Shown here: one piece after another, positions 14,974 through 24,637 of the stretch
Layout of the letters: every line of letters begins with the position of its first letter
Numbering within the stretch: position 1 is the first letter of the stretch
Made by a program: the position numbers and the translations under genes
Assembly: GCA_900314925.1 (NCBI GenBank)
Contig: OMXC01000014.1
Location: forward strand, 1 to 64,000
DNA: 64,000 nucleotides
Reading direction: 5' to 3'
DNA from: an uncultured Bacteroidales bacterium
GTDB taxonomy: Bacteria > Bacteroidota > Bacteroidia > Bacteroidales > P3
The notes under the pieces: model-generated
What the model saw: the letters and a program-made list of their open reading frames with translations, nothing else
Database searches by the model: none
What the model was told of the DNA's origin: nothing

Positions 14974-15735
14974 ATGAAAAAGATTGTATTGCTTATTTGG
15001 ACGCTGATTGCAGCGACACAGTGGTGCTTGGCACAGGATTTCATTATCACGCGTGACGCCAAACGCATTGAGGCCAAGGTTACGGAAATATCGGATGAGG
15101 AAGTCCGATACAAAAAGTTTAATAATCCAGATGGCCCGGTTTATGTCATCAAAGCGTCGCAGATCTCTTCTATAATGTTTGCCAACGGGGAGGTTCAGTT
15201 ATTTTCTGAAAAGACAGAAAATGATGAAGCAAAAGAACCCGAACAGAAATCGCAGATGGAAGTGGGCTCGGGCTACCGGCCTTTTGTGGTGAATTCCGGC
15301 AGGGTGGTCGCTTACACCCCCGGGCTGAAGATGGATTTGTCGGCTGGCACATTCTCATACGGTGGTATTCCTTTGAAGGACGATGTGTATGAGGAGTTTC
15401 TGAAGGAGACCTGCGCCGAAGCGTCAGGACAGTATCAGGCGGCTAAAGCTATGAATGTGCTTGGCGACGTGTTCCTGTACGCTGGTTCTTTCTGTGTGGG
15501 TTGGGGTCTTGGCGATTATATATGGGGTTATGAAGATTCGGGAACCTCGTGGATTGCATGGGGTGTGGTGTTGTCATTGAGTTGTATACCGTTCTATATT
15601 GTCAAGGGGGTCATGAAGCACAAGAGTGTGGCTACGTTCAACGAGCGCTGTTCTTCCAAGCCGCTTGCCGCTGTTGAACCGGAAGTGTCGTTCCGTGTGT
15701 CGCCTATGGGCGTGGGCCTTGCCTTGAACTTCTGA
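14974..15735 (+). CDS. Exported membrane-associated protein of unknown function
   Basis: A 253-residue protein with a signal peptide (MKKIVLLIWTLIAATQWCLAQ). A short beta-rich region follows, whose pattern (ITRDAKRIEAKVTEISDEEVRYKKF, then VYVIKASQISSIMFANGEV) is common in Bacteroidales proteins of unknown role. A central polar stretch comes next. Two hydrophobic segments lie near residues 168-190 and 200-225. The ATG at 14974 is used; one 21 bases upstream would add residues before the signal peptide. The gene follows structured RNA 1 and is only 11 bases from the next gene, so it probably leads a three-gene operon. Confidence 0.6.
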   Translation: MKKIVLLIWTLIAATQWCLAQDFIITRDAKRIEAKVTEISDEEVRYKKFNNPDGPVYVIKASQISSIMFANGEVQLFSEKTENDEAKEPEQKSQMEVGSGYRPFVVNSGRVVAYTPGLKMDLSAGTFSYGGIPLKDDVYEEFLKETCAEASGQYQAAKAMNVLGDVFLYAGSFCVGWGLGDYIWGYEDSGTSWIAWGVVLSLSCIPFYIVKGVMKHKSVATFNERCSSKPLAAVEPEVSFRVSPMGVGLALNF

Positions 15736-15746
15736 TTGTTAGTAGT

Positions 15747-16655
15747 ATGCGTGGGGGTTTTTATAGGCGCAGAGTTGCCGTGGCGCGTGTGCTTGGGGGC
15801 TTGACGGGCTTGATAATGCTGGCGGCTGCCGTCGGTAAGATGGGTGATGTCGGCGGTTTCGGGGAGTTGATTGTCAAGTACGGCCTGCCGGCGTTGTCGA
15901 TATTGGCTCCTGTCGTGGTGGCTGCCGAGGTATTGTGCGGCACAATGTTGTTGCTGTGGGTGTGGCCGCGAGTGGCAGCAGTGGTCACGGCGGCGATGCT
16001 TACGGCTTTCACGGCGGCGTTCTTCTATGCCAACACATGGCAGGGAGTGACAGACTGCGGCTGTTTCGGTAGCCTTGGCCCGTCGGCTCCAGCATGGCTT
16101 GTCTATGGGCGCAATGCGCTGCTTGTAGCAGCGTGTGTGCTTGTGGCGCTGTGGGGAAGGGGAGGCTCCGGCATGTGGCGCTGGGTCGCTGTGGCTTGCA
16201 TCATGGTGGCTGCGGCGTTCTGCATAGGAATGTCGTTCAAGGTGCCGTCGTACTATAGCGGCCTCTTTGCCAGACATCACCCGATGATAGGGCTTTCCTC
16301 GGCGGATGCAGGGCTGGACCGATATGTTGACATCAGCGCCGACTCTTCCTATGTGTTCTATGTGTTCTCCTACGACTGTCCGGCCTGCATAGACAATTTG
16401 GCCAACGCCATGCGGTATGACAACCGCTCGGTGGCTGACCGGTTCTACGGGCTGGCGGTGAACGAGGACCGCGACAGTGCCGTTCACAAGGATTACGGCA
16501 TAGGCTTCGAGGAGGTGTTCATAGGCGACGGCCTGCAGGGGAAGGTGGAGGAGATACCGGCTTTGCTGTATGTGGTGCACGACACGGTGAAGTATATAAT
16601 AGAGGGCGTTGTGCCGTCGGAACTGTCTTTTAAGAGGTTCTATCTTGAAAAGTAA
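15747..16655 (+). CDS. MauE/DoxX-like membrane protein with thioredoxin-like C-terminus
   Basis: A 302-residue protein. The first 150 or so residues hold four membrane helices with a conserved CGCFG motif (TDCGCFGSLG), as in MauE/DoxX redox-associated membrane proteins. A fifth hydrophobic segment lies near 148-168. The rest is a periplasmic domain with a CPAC pair (YDCPACIDN) in a strand-helix context typical of thioredoxin-like folds. Such proteins are linked to disulfide formation or methylamine dehydrogenase maturation. Here the next gene encodes a small lipoprotein with eight cysteines besides the lipid cysteine, an obvious candidate substrate. That pairing is inference. Confidence 0.72.
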   Translation: MRGGFYRRRVAVARVLGGLTGLIMLAAAVGKMGDVGGFGELIVKYGLPALSILAPVVVAAEVLCGTMLLLWVWPRVAAVVTAAMLTAFTAAFFYANTWQGVTDCGCFGSLGPSAPAWLVYGRNALLVAACVLVALWGRGGSGMWRWVAVACIMVAAAFCIGMSFKVPSYYSGLFARHHPMIGLSSADAGLDRYVDISADSSYVFYVFSYDCPACIDNLANAMRYDNRSVADRFYGLAVNEDRDSAVHKDYGIGFEEVFIGDGLQGKVEEIPALLYVVHDTVKYIIEGVVPSELSFKRFYLEK

Positions 16656-16680
16656 TAATGTTTAACCAAAAAATATAGTT

Positions 16681-16923
16681 ATGAAGAAAACTACAAGTAA
16701 GTTTTTCACGGCATTTGTCGTGATGGCGTGCGTGGCGATGTTTGTGTCGTGCGAGAAGGATATAAAGCATTGTACGGCGGACAAGCCGTATTACTGCAAG
16801 AACAGTAGCGACAAAGGGTGCTGTGCTTATCAGTGGACCGACAACCACGGCTCATGTTACAATACTCTTGAGTATTGCCGCCAGACAGGCTGGAATTGTA
16901 CCGCCTGTTATAAGGAAGATTAG
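16681..16923 (+). CDS. Cysteine-rich mini-lipoprotein
   Basis: An 80-residue protein with a lipoprotein signal (KFFTAFVVMACVAMFVSC). The lipidated cysteine is followed by a mature part of about 56 residues with eight further cysteines: HC, YYC, GCC, GSC, EYC, NC and AC. The spacing suggests four disulfide bonds. It is rich in aromatic and polar residues and has no family I recognise. It lies 25 bases after a MauE/thioredoxin-like gene, which could oxidise it. A periplasmic or surface binding peptide, a toxin-like peptide or a structural lipoprotein are all possible. Confidence 0.68.
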   Translation: MKKTTSKFFTAFVVMACVAMFVSCEKDIKHCTADKPYYCKNSSDKGCCAYQWTDNHGSCYNTLEYCRQTGWNCTACYKED

Positions 16924-16948
16924 AGGAAGAGTAAACGGTGCCAATGGT

Positions 16949-16983
16949 CCCCTGCGGCAGCGCTTCCGCGTTGCCGCAGGGGG
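16949..16983 (+). terminator. Hairpin after the cysteine-rich lipoprotein gene
   Basis: CCCCTGCGGCA / TGCCGCAGGGG forms a strong stem soon after the stop codon, but there is no clear T-run. It may be a weak terminator or a 3'-end stabiliser. Confidence 0.5.
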
Positions 16984-17036
16984 TGTGTTGTCCGTACGGT
17001 TTATTTACGGATGTTGCAGAGTGTTGAAAAAAATAT

Positions 17037-17067
17037 TTTGCCATGTCGGTGGAATTGTGTATCTTTG
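17037..17067 (+). promoter_or_regulatory. Promoter of glnS
   Basis: TTTG at 17037-17040 and TATCTTTG at 17060-17067, with a 19-base spacer, 54 bases before the glnS start. Confidence 0.8.
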
Positions 17068-17120
17068 TTATTTGGTTTGATACATAGTAATAGGTATAAA
17101 AAATAAATATTCAGTTTGTT

Positions 17121-18809
<1,689 letters not shown>

Positions 18810-18810
18810 G

Positions 18811-18897
18811 CTGTGAGCTGTAAGCTGTAAGTTTTAAGTGGCTGCCGCAGCATGGACTGCGTAGCCACTTAAAACTTACAGCTTAAAACTTAATACT
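18811..18897. repeat. Iterated-unit inverted repeat
   Basis: AGCTGTAAGCTGTAAGTTTTAAGTGGCT faces AGCCACTTAAAACTTACAGCTTAAAACTT across a short loop. Units of about seven bases are repeated in both arms. It occupies the glnS-glycosyltransferase gap. Confidence 0.8.
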
Positions 18898-18899
18898 AA

Positions 18900-20351
18900 A
18901 TGAAATACTGGCCATACCTGTTCGTCGTGGGGTTGTTCGGGCTCTTCGCCTGCAACAACCTGCTTACGCGCGGCATGTTCATGGACGGCCTGATATACAC
19001 GTCGGTGGCCGCCAACATGGCCGAGGGCGTGGGGTCGTTCTGGCACCCCGTCTACACGGTCACGCAGTTCCCTCAGTTCTACGAGCACCCGCCGCTGATG
19101 ATGTGGCTGCTGAGCCTGTGGATGAGACTCTTCGGCACCTCGATGATGGCCGCCAAGGGCTACTCCGTGGCCGTGGTGCTGCTAACGGCGGCGCTGACGG
19201 TGGGGGTGTGGAAGCAGCTATTGTCAAGTGTGAAGTGTGAAGTGATAAGTGGTAAGTATGAAGGGTTTGCTATTGACGGATGTCGGATTCACACTTCACA
19301 CTTAACACTTCACACTTGCACTAATGCATGGCTGCCGCTGCTGATGCTGACGCTGATACCCGACGTGGCGCTGGCGGCGCACAACAACTACTTAGAGAGC
19401 ACGATGGCGCTCTTTGTGCTGGCCGCTGTGTGGCTGGTGCTGCGCGGCAAGGGGGTGGGGTGGCACCTGCTGGCGGGCGTGATGCTCGCTGCGGCGTTCC
19501 TCACCAAAGGGCCTACGGGACTCTTCCCGCTGGCGCTGCCGGCGCTACTGTGGCTCTTCGGCACGCGCAAGGGCTTCGGCCAGGCCGCAGTGGGCACGCT
19601 GGCGATGGCGGCAGGACTGGCGGCACCGATGGCGCTGCTGTGGTTCTGTGTGCCCGACGCACAGGAGTTCCTGCACAAATACTTTGAGAACCAGGTGATA
19701 GGTGGCAGCCAGGTACTGGTGACCAGCCGTACCTATATCGTCAAGACTCTCTTCTCGCACACCGCCGTAGTGTTGGTCGTCGCCCTGGCAGTGGTGCTGT
19801 TTGGCATACTGCGCAAGAGTGCCCCGTGGCGCCCCACGCGCGACAGCTGGCGCCGCTTTGGCCTGGTGTTCGCCCTGGCGCTATGCGGCACGCTGCCGAT
19901 GATGGTGAGCACCAAGCAGCGGGCGTTCTACCTGCTCACGGTGTTCCCCTTCGTGGCGCTGGCGGTGGCGGCACTGCTCGAGCCCCTGGCGCGCCACATG
20001 GAGAAGCAGCTGCAGCGGCCGGCGATGACGGTGGCGACAGTTGCTGTACTGATGGCAGCGGTGATAACCAACGCCTTGCACTATGGCAAGCCCGGACGCG
20101 ACAAAGCCATGCTGCACGATATGGACGTGATGGCCGCGGAGGTGCATGACGGCGAGCTGGTGGCCCTGGCCCCTGAGCTGGCGTCGAACAACAGCCTCCA
20201 CGGCTACTGGTACTTCTACCACCGCGTAACCCTCGACGCCAACGCGCAGCACCGCCACCTGATAGCAGCCGATGACGTCGCCGACACCACCTACATCGAG
20301 GTGCCCCTCCCGACAGAGGAATACCGCCTCTACCGCCTTTTGGAGGAATAA
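18900..20351 (+). CDS. ArnT/PMT-like GT-C glycosyltransferase
   Basis: A 483-residue integral membrane protein with 10 or more hydrophobic segments, resembling the ArnT/dolichyl-phosphate-mannose family. These enzymes transfer sugars from polyprenyl-phosphate donors to lipids or proteins outside the inner membrane. A first-loop acidic motif (FMDGLIYTSVAANMAEG) and YEHPPLMMWLLSLWMRLFG fit that family, as do LTKGPTGLFPLALP and STKQRAFYLLTVFPFVAL. Between helices, near residues 109-141, lies an anomalous stretch from SSVKCEVISGKYEG to HTSHLTLHTC. It is encoded by iterated AAGTGTGAAGTG units facing CACTTCACACTT units and appears inserted. The acceptor is unknown. Confidence 0.75.
   Translation: MKYWPYLFVVGLFGLFACNNLLTRGMFMDGLIYTSVAANMAEGVGSFWHPVYTVTQFPQFYEHPPLMMWLLSLWMRLFGTSMMAAKGYSVAVVLLTAALTVGVWKQLLSSVKCEVISGKYEGFAIDGCRIHTSHLTLHTCTNAWLPLLMLTLIPDVALAAHNNYLESTMALFVLAAVWLVLRGKGVGWHLLAGVMLAAAFLTKGPTGLFPLALPALLWLFGTRKGFGQAAVGTLAMAAGLAAPMALLWFCVPDAQEFLHKYFENQVIGGSQVLVTSRTYIVKTLFSHTAVVLVVALAVVLFGILRKSAPWRPTRDSWRRFGLVFALALCGTLPMMVSTKQRAFYLLTVFPFVALAVAALLEPLARHMEKQLQRPAMTVATVAVLMAAVITNALHYGKPGRDKAMLHDMDVMAAEVHDGELVALAPELASNNSLHGYWYFYHRVTLDANAQHRHLIAADDVADTTYIEVPLPTEEYRLYRLLEE
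19225..19319. repeat. In-frame iterated inverted repeat inside the glycosyltransferase
   Basis: AAGTGTGAAGTGTGAAGTG units (19225-19260) face CACTTCACACTTAACACTTCACACTT units (19288-19319). The insert keeps the reading frame open. Confidence 0.8.
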
Positions 20352-20352
20352 T

Positions 20353-20383
20353 TTTGCCAGTTAAAATAATATTCGTATCTTTG
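20353..20383 (+). promoter_or_regulatory. Promoter of structured RNA 2
   Basis: TTTG at 20353-20356 and TATCTTTG at 20376-20383 with a 19-base spacer, directly after the glycosyltransferase stop. Confidence 0.8.
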
Positions 20384-20389
20384 CAGCCG

Positions 20390-20607
20390 AAAACAAAAAC
20401 AAAACAATGATATAAAACAGAGTATAACTACAGGGACATAATAATTAAGCGTATTCGCTTTTCTGTGCTAACGGAAATTCTGGTAAAATTTCATCTGACT
20501 GCACTTGAAAGGGGGAAACGCTCACGACACCGTGAGCTTTCTTGTTTGCAGTCAAGGTTTACCAGAGCCTCCGTTAGAACAAAGAAGATTAAGTTCACGG
20601 CTTTTTT
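20390..20607 (+). ncRNA. Structured RNA element, copy 2 (leader/attenuator-like)
   Basis: It has the same order as copy 1: a 5' hairpin AGCGTATTCGCT, then CTAACGGA with TCCGTTAG, TCTGGTAAA with TTTACCAGA, and GACTGCA with TGCAGTC. The inner bulged hairpin contains GGGGGAAAC and GCTCACG with CGTGAGC. The strand after helix three is CAAGGT. A terminator hairpin (AGCC..CGT..GAAC with GTTCACGGCT, then T6) follows. The receptor gene begins 57 nt later. The helix bases differ from copy 1 while pairing is kept, which supports a conserved fold. Confidence 0.75.
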
Positions 20608-20663
20608 GTACGCTCTTGTAAGAATCAGGGGTATAAAATAAACTAATAGTAAACTACACAATA

Positions 20664-23111
20664 ATGAAGAAAAGAAACTACACAATGAAGAAACGATTCT
20701 TCTTGGTGACTATGTTTGCTTTGAATTGCGGGATGGCGACGGCACAGAGCCTCGCCATCCACGGCACGCTGCGCGACGCAAAGAGCGGCGAGCCGATGGC
20801 TTTTACCAACTGTGTATTGCTGCGGACGGCGGACAGCACGTTTGTGGCGGGCAGCACCACCAATGACCGCGGCGCGATGCGCTTCGAGGCGGTGGCGGCG
20901 GGCGAGTACCTGCTGCGCATCTCGGCGGTGGGCTACGACACCTACTGGCAGCGCCTCAACGTTCCGCCCGACACGGCATTGGGCGTGATAGACATCTTCC
21001 AAAGCAGCACCACGCTGCAGGCCGTGAGCGTCACCGCCCAGCGTCCGCTCTACAGCGCCGACGGCGAAAAGGTGTTCTACCACGTGGAGGACGACCCCAG
21101 CGTGCAGACAGGCACGATGGCCGACGCGTTGCAGAACGCGCCGGGCGTGGAGGTCGACCCCGAGGGCAACATCACCCTGCGCGGCGGCAGCGACGTGACC
21201 ATCTGGCTCAACGACAAGCCGTCGAACCTCAGCGGCGAGGCGCTGAAGCAATACATCAAGACGATGCCTGCCAGCAGTGTGAAGCGCGTCGAAGTGTTGA
21301 GCAATCCCTCGGCCCGATATGGTTCGACGGGAGCCATCATCAATATTATCACCGACCAGCGCGTGCAGCTCAACTCGCTGCTCTCCGTGGGTCTCAACGC
21401 CAGCACCACGCCCTACCTCCAGCCGTGGCTCTCCTACGTGTGGGCCAACGAGAAGGTGAGCGTCACGGCGTGGGCCAACGGCAACATCAGCAGTTTCGAC
21501 GTCAGCACGGAGAACCACGAGCAACTCTACGACTCCATCGGTCGTCTCTCTACCGAATACTCCTATGCCGGCACGGAGCGGCAACGCAAGGTGAGCGGCA
21601 ACGCAGGTGCTTCGGTGGACTGGCAGATAGACAGCGTGACAAGTCTCAATGCGTGGCTTAATATTTCCCCCGGTCGGAGGAAGGTGGAGAGCCACTACGA
21701 CATCGCCCGGCAAGAATATATCTTCAACCCAGGCGACCATTCCTACCGCTCCGACATTCTTGTCCCCAACAACTGGATTGGTGTTTTCGGTGGCGTCGGT
21801 CTTGACCGCAAGCTTGACAGCCTTGGACAGAAAATACAACTCTATATAGGTGTCAACTATAACCCCGACCGCACCATCCGCGACAAGGAACGCCAATACA
21901 CCGTCATGCAGCAATACAATATGCGCAACCGTCGCACAGAGGACTATCTATCGCAATGGAATTACATCGACCTCGACTACACAAAGCCTTTTGGCCAGAA
22001 CACCACTATGGAGGCCGGTATTGGGGCTGTGCTGGGGCGCAATTTACAGTCTGTGCAGTGGGACACGATGAGTTTTGCTACTGGCCAATGGATGCGCGAT
22101 GCCGACCGCACCTACACTACTCGAATGGTGGACAACGAGCTGAACGCCTATGTGGCCGTGCAACAGAAGATCAAGCACCTCACCCTCAAGGGCGGTGCCC
22201 GGGTGTATCGCAAGTGGAAGCAGGCAACCTTCACCGACCTGCCCGTGGAGACCACGCAATATGACGTCGACAAGGCCTTCTGGGACTTCATTCCCTCGTT
22301 CCACGCCAGCTACAGCACCGACGGCGGCCACAACTTCACCCTCAGCTACACACGCCGCTTCACTTCGCCCGGCAGCAAACTGTGGAGCACATACACCTGG
22401 CTCGGTACTGAGGACTACGAACTCGGCGACCCCGACCTGCGTTTCAGCCACACCCACAACCTCGAGGGCGGTTGGACGATGTACAAGAACTGGGGCAGCG
22501 TGGGTCTGACGGGCTACCTCCGCGCTAACACCGACGAGATACAGCAGCTCGGCGACGTGGCTTACCACCCCTACTACGGACGCATCGTCAGTTTCAGCCA
22601 GTGGGCCAACATCGGCGACAGCCGCACCCTCGGCGCCGAGGCCAACGTCACGTGGCGGCCCAGGCCCTTTATGAACATCCGCTTCTACGCCAATGTCTGG
22701 GACTATTACTACAATATGGAGTTCCGCCCCGGCGAATGGGACGAGCGGCATCTGCCCACCTTCAGCGGACGGCTCAACGTGACGGGCAAGCTGTGGAAGG
22801 TGCTGCAAATCTATGCCAACGCTCACTATTCTACCGCTGCCCTGTCGCTGATGAGCAAGAGCCAGCCCTCGTTCCAGCTCGACCTCGGGGCGAGTGCCGA
22901 CCTCCTCAAAGGACGCCTCTCGCTCTTCCTCAACTGGCAGGACATCCTCGCCACCGCAAAGAGCGGCGATGTCGGCCTCAACCCCTACTACCAGACCAAC
23001 TACAGCTACACTTGGGGCAGCCGTTCCGTCGCATTCGGCCTAACCTGGCGCATCGGCAAGATGGAGCTCCAAAGCCGTGCCCGCGAAGGCGTCAGCGCCC
23101 CGACACTATAG
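20664..23111 (+). CDS. TonB-dependent-receptor-like outer-membrane beta-barrel protein
   Basis: An 815-residue outer-membrane protein. The N-terminal signal (KKRFFLVTMFALNCGMATAQ) is followed by a carboxypeptidase-regulatory-like beta domain (residues about 27-105, GTLRDAKSGEPMAF to VIDIFQSS). A plug-like domain comes next (MADALQNAPGVEVDPEGNITLRGGSDVTIWLNDKP). The rest is a long beta-barrel with alternating strands. This is the outer-membrane beta-barrel family related to TonB-dependent receptors, often without a SusD partner; none is next door. The start may be the ATG at 20664 or the one at 20685. It sits 57 nt after structured RNA 2, which may control it. The ligand is unknown. Confidence 0.82.
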   Translation: MKKRNYTMKKRFFLVTMFALNCGMATAQSLAIHGTLRDAKSGEPMAFTNCVLLRTADSTFVAGSTTNDRGAMRFEAVAAGEYLLRISAVGYDTYWQRLNVPPDTALGVIDIFQSSTTLQAVSVTAQRPLYSADGEKVFYHVEDDPSVQTGTMADALQNAPGVEVDPEGNITLRGGSDVTIWLNDKPSNLSGEALKQYIKTMPASSVKRVEVLSNPSARYGSTGAIINIITDQRVQLNSLLSVGLNASTTPYLQPWLSYVWANEKVSVTAWANGNISSFDVSTENHEQLYDSIGRLSTEYSYAGTERQRKVSGNAGASVDWQIDSVTSLNAWLNISPGRRKVESHYDIARQEYIFNPGDHSYRSDILVPNNWIGVFGGVGLDRKLDSLGQKIQLYIGVNYNPDRTIRDKERQYTVMQQYNMRNRRTEDYLSQWNYIDLDYTKPFGQNTTMEAGIGAVLGRNLQSVQWDTMSFATGQWMRDADRTYTTRMVDNELNAYVAVQQKIKHLTLKGGARVYRKWKQATFTDLPVETTQYDVDKAFWDFIPSFHASYSTDGGHNFTLSYTRRFTSPGSKLWSTYTWLGTEDYELGDPDLRFSHTHNLEGGWTMYKNWGSVGLTGYLRANTDEIQQLGDVAYHPYYGRIVSFSQWANIGDSRTLGAEANVTWRPRPFMNIRFYANVWDYYYNMEFRPGEWDERHLPTFSGRLNVTGKLWKVLQIYANAHYSTAALSLMSKSQPSFQLDLGASADLLKGRLSLFLNWQDILATAKSGDVGLNPYYQTNYSYTWGSRSVAFGLTWRIGKMELQSRAREGVSAPTL

Positions 23112-23194
23112 ACTGTGCGAAGACTGTAGACACACCGTCGAGAGTTTGTTGTTTGGTAGTAGTTAATATATGGTTGTTGCAATAAGAATCGGAG

Positions 23195-23334
23195 ATTTTT
23201 CTCGGAAGATTTGAAGATTTTTTGTTGGAGATTTGAAGATTTTATGATGAAGATTTGAAGATTTTCTGTTGGAGAATCGGAGATTTTTTTTTGAAGATTT
23301 GAAGATTTTTTGTTGGAGATTTGAAGATTTTTTG
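23195..23334. repeat. GAAGATTTGAAGATT tandem repeat
   Basis: Units built from GGAGATTTGAAGATTTTTTGTT recur about six times with small changes. The last unit runs straight into the promoter of the next gene. It was considered and rejected as a CRISPR: the units are not interrupted by unique spacers. Confidence 0.8.
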
Positions 23335-23342
23335 TATCTTTG
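23313..23342 (+). promoter_or_regulatory. Promoter of the AAA ATPase gene
   Basis: TTG at 23313-23315 and TATCTTTG at 23335-23342, separated by 19 bases. The upstream box lies inside the tandem repeat. Confidence 0.65.
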
Positions 23343-23357
23343 CAATCGGAAATACAG

Positions 23358-24551
23358 ATGGTTATGATAGTAAGAGGACAAATAAACGAGTTGATTTCCA
23401 GGTTGCAAGAGCCGAGGAAGACAATCCAAGTGGTTGCGGGTCCCCGTCAAATTGGGAAGACAACAGTGGTAAAGCAACTCATAGAGAAGGTCTCGATGCC
23501 GTCACTTTACTTCAACGCCGACGCTGTCACTCCTGATGATAACGAGTGGATTGCCGCTCGGTGGGAGGAAGCTCGGTCGAGTATGCGGTTCTCTGGTAGC
23601 AAAGAGTTTCTACTCGCTATCGACGAGGTGCATAAGATTGACAACTGGAGCGAGCAAGTAAAGAAAGAATGGGATGCGGATACCTTTAACGATGTGAATT
23701 TGAAAGTGATCTTGCTTGGCTCATCAAGGCTGCTGCTGAAAAAAGGTCTGACAGAGTCATTGGCAGGACGCTTCGAGTTGATACCGATGGGACATTGGTC
23801 GTTTAAGGAGATGCAAGATGCTTTCGGCTGGGACATCAACCAGTATGTCTATTTCGGTGGTTATCCTGGGAGTGCTGGCTACCTGCCCAACGAGAGCCGT
23901 TGGCGGAGGTATATGCGAGAAGCCATTGTGGCACCGGCCATCGAGAAAGATGTGTTACAGACAACTTATATCTATAAACCCGCGTTGATGCACCAACTGT
24001 TTAGGCTGGGTTGTGGCTATTCTGGAGAGTTGCTTGCGTATAACAAGATGTTGGGTATGCTTCAGGATGCCGGAAATGCAACTACACTGGCGAGTTATAT
24101 GGAGGTGCTTGGTGAAAGCAAACTGCTCACAGGGTTGCAAAAATATACGGTTGGCATGTCGCGTAAATACAAGTCTATTCCCAAATTGCAGGTGTACAAC
24201 AATGCATTGTTGACGGTGATGAGTGATGGTATGACATTTGAGAAAGCCTACACCAATCCGCAATTATGGGGGAGATGGGTGGAGTCGGCTGTGGGATGTC
24301 ACCTGCTTGACAAGGCAGATGAACTGGAATACCAATTGTACTATTGGCGTGAGAACAACGAGGAAGTGGACTTTGTGATTACTCGTGGAGACAAGACAGT
24401 GGCTATCGAAGTGAAGAGCGGTAACCGCCAGATGAATAGTGGCCTGGCTACCTTCAGAGAACGCTTTCATCCGACACATTCCCTTGTTGTGGGAGGTTCT
24501 GCTATGCCTTTGGAGGTGTTCTTCAACGGTGATTTGGAAAACCTATTGTGA
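23358..24551 (+). CDS. AAA-family ATPase with DUF4143-type C-terminal region
   Basis: A protein of about 398 residues. It opens with a Walker A site, GPRQIGKTTVVKQL, near residues 25-38, and a Walker B-like LLAIDEVHKI near 88-97. Arginine-rich AAA sensor regions follow (LLGSSRLLLKKGLTESLAGRFE). The C-terminal region has the pattern of the predicted AAA/DUF4143 proteins, ending in a restriction-endonuclease-like block (EVDFVITRGDKTVAIEVKSG). Such genes are frequent accessory genes in Bacteroidales and have no firm function. It is single, with lower GC than its neighbours, which suggests acquisition. The ATG at 23358 is used; a TTG at 23340 lies inside the promoter box. Confidence 0.8.
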   Translation: MVMIVRGQINELISRLQEPRKTIQVVAGPRQIGKTTVVKQLIEKVSMPSLYFNADAVTPDDNEWIAARWEEARSSMRFSGSKEFLLAIDEVHKIDNWSEQVKKEWDADTFNDVNLKVILLGSSRLLLKKGLTESLAGRFELIPMGHWSFKEMQDAFGWDINQYVYFGGYPGSAGYLPNESRWRRYMREAIVAPAIEKDVLQTTYIYKPALMHQLFRLGCGYSGELLAYNKMLGMLQDAGNATTLASYMEVLGESKLLTGLQKYTVGMSRKYKSIPKLQVYNNALLTVMSDGMTFEKAYTNPQLWGRWVESAVGCHLLDKADELEYQLYYWRENNEEVDFVITRGDKTVAIEVKSGNRQMNSGLATFRERFHPTHSLVVGGSAMPLEVFFNGDLENLL

Positions 24552-24557
24552 TTTATC

Positions 24558-24588
24558 TTTGCTGGTTACAGAAAAAGTTGTATTTTTG
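24558..24588 (+). promoter_or_regulatory. Promoter of pheT
   Basis: TTTG at 24558-24561 and TATTTTTG at 24581-24588 with a 19-base spacer, 50 bases before the pheT start. Confidence 0.75.
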
Positions 24589-24637
24589 CAGTTTGAATAC
24601 TAAAACTATATATTATTGATAATAAACTGATACATAT

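Noticed and set aside
23195..23334. CRISPR array at the GAAGATTTG repeat
   Set aside because: Units are short, imperfect and contiguous; there are no spacers of constant length and no cas genes.
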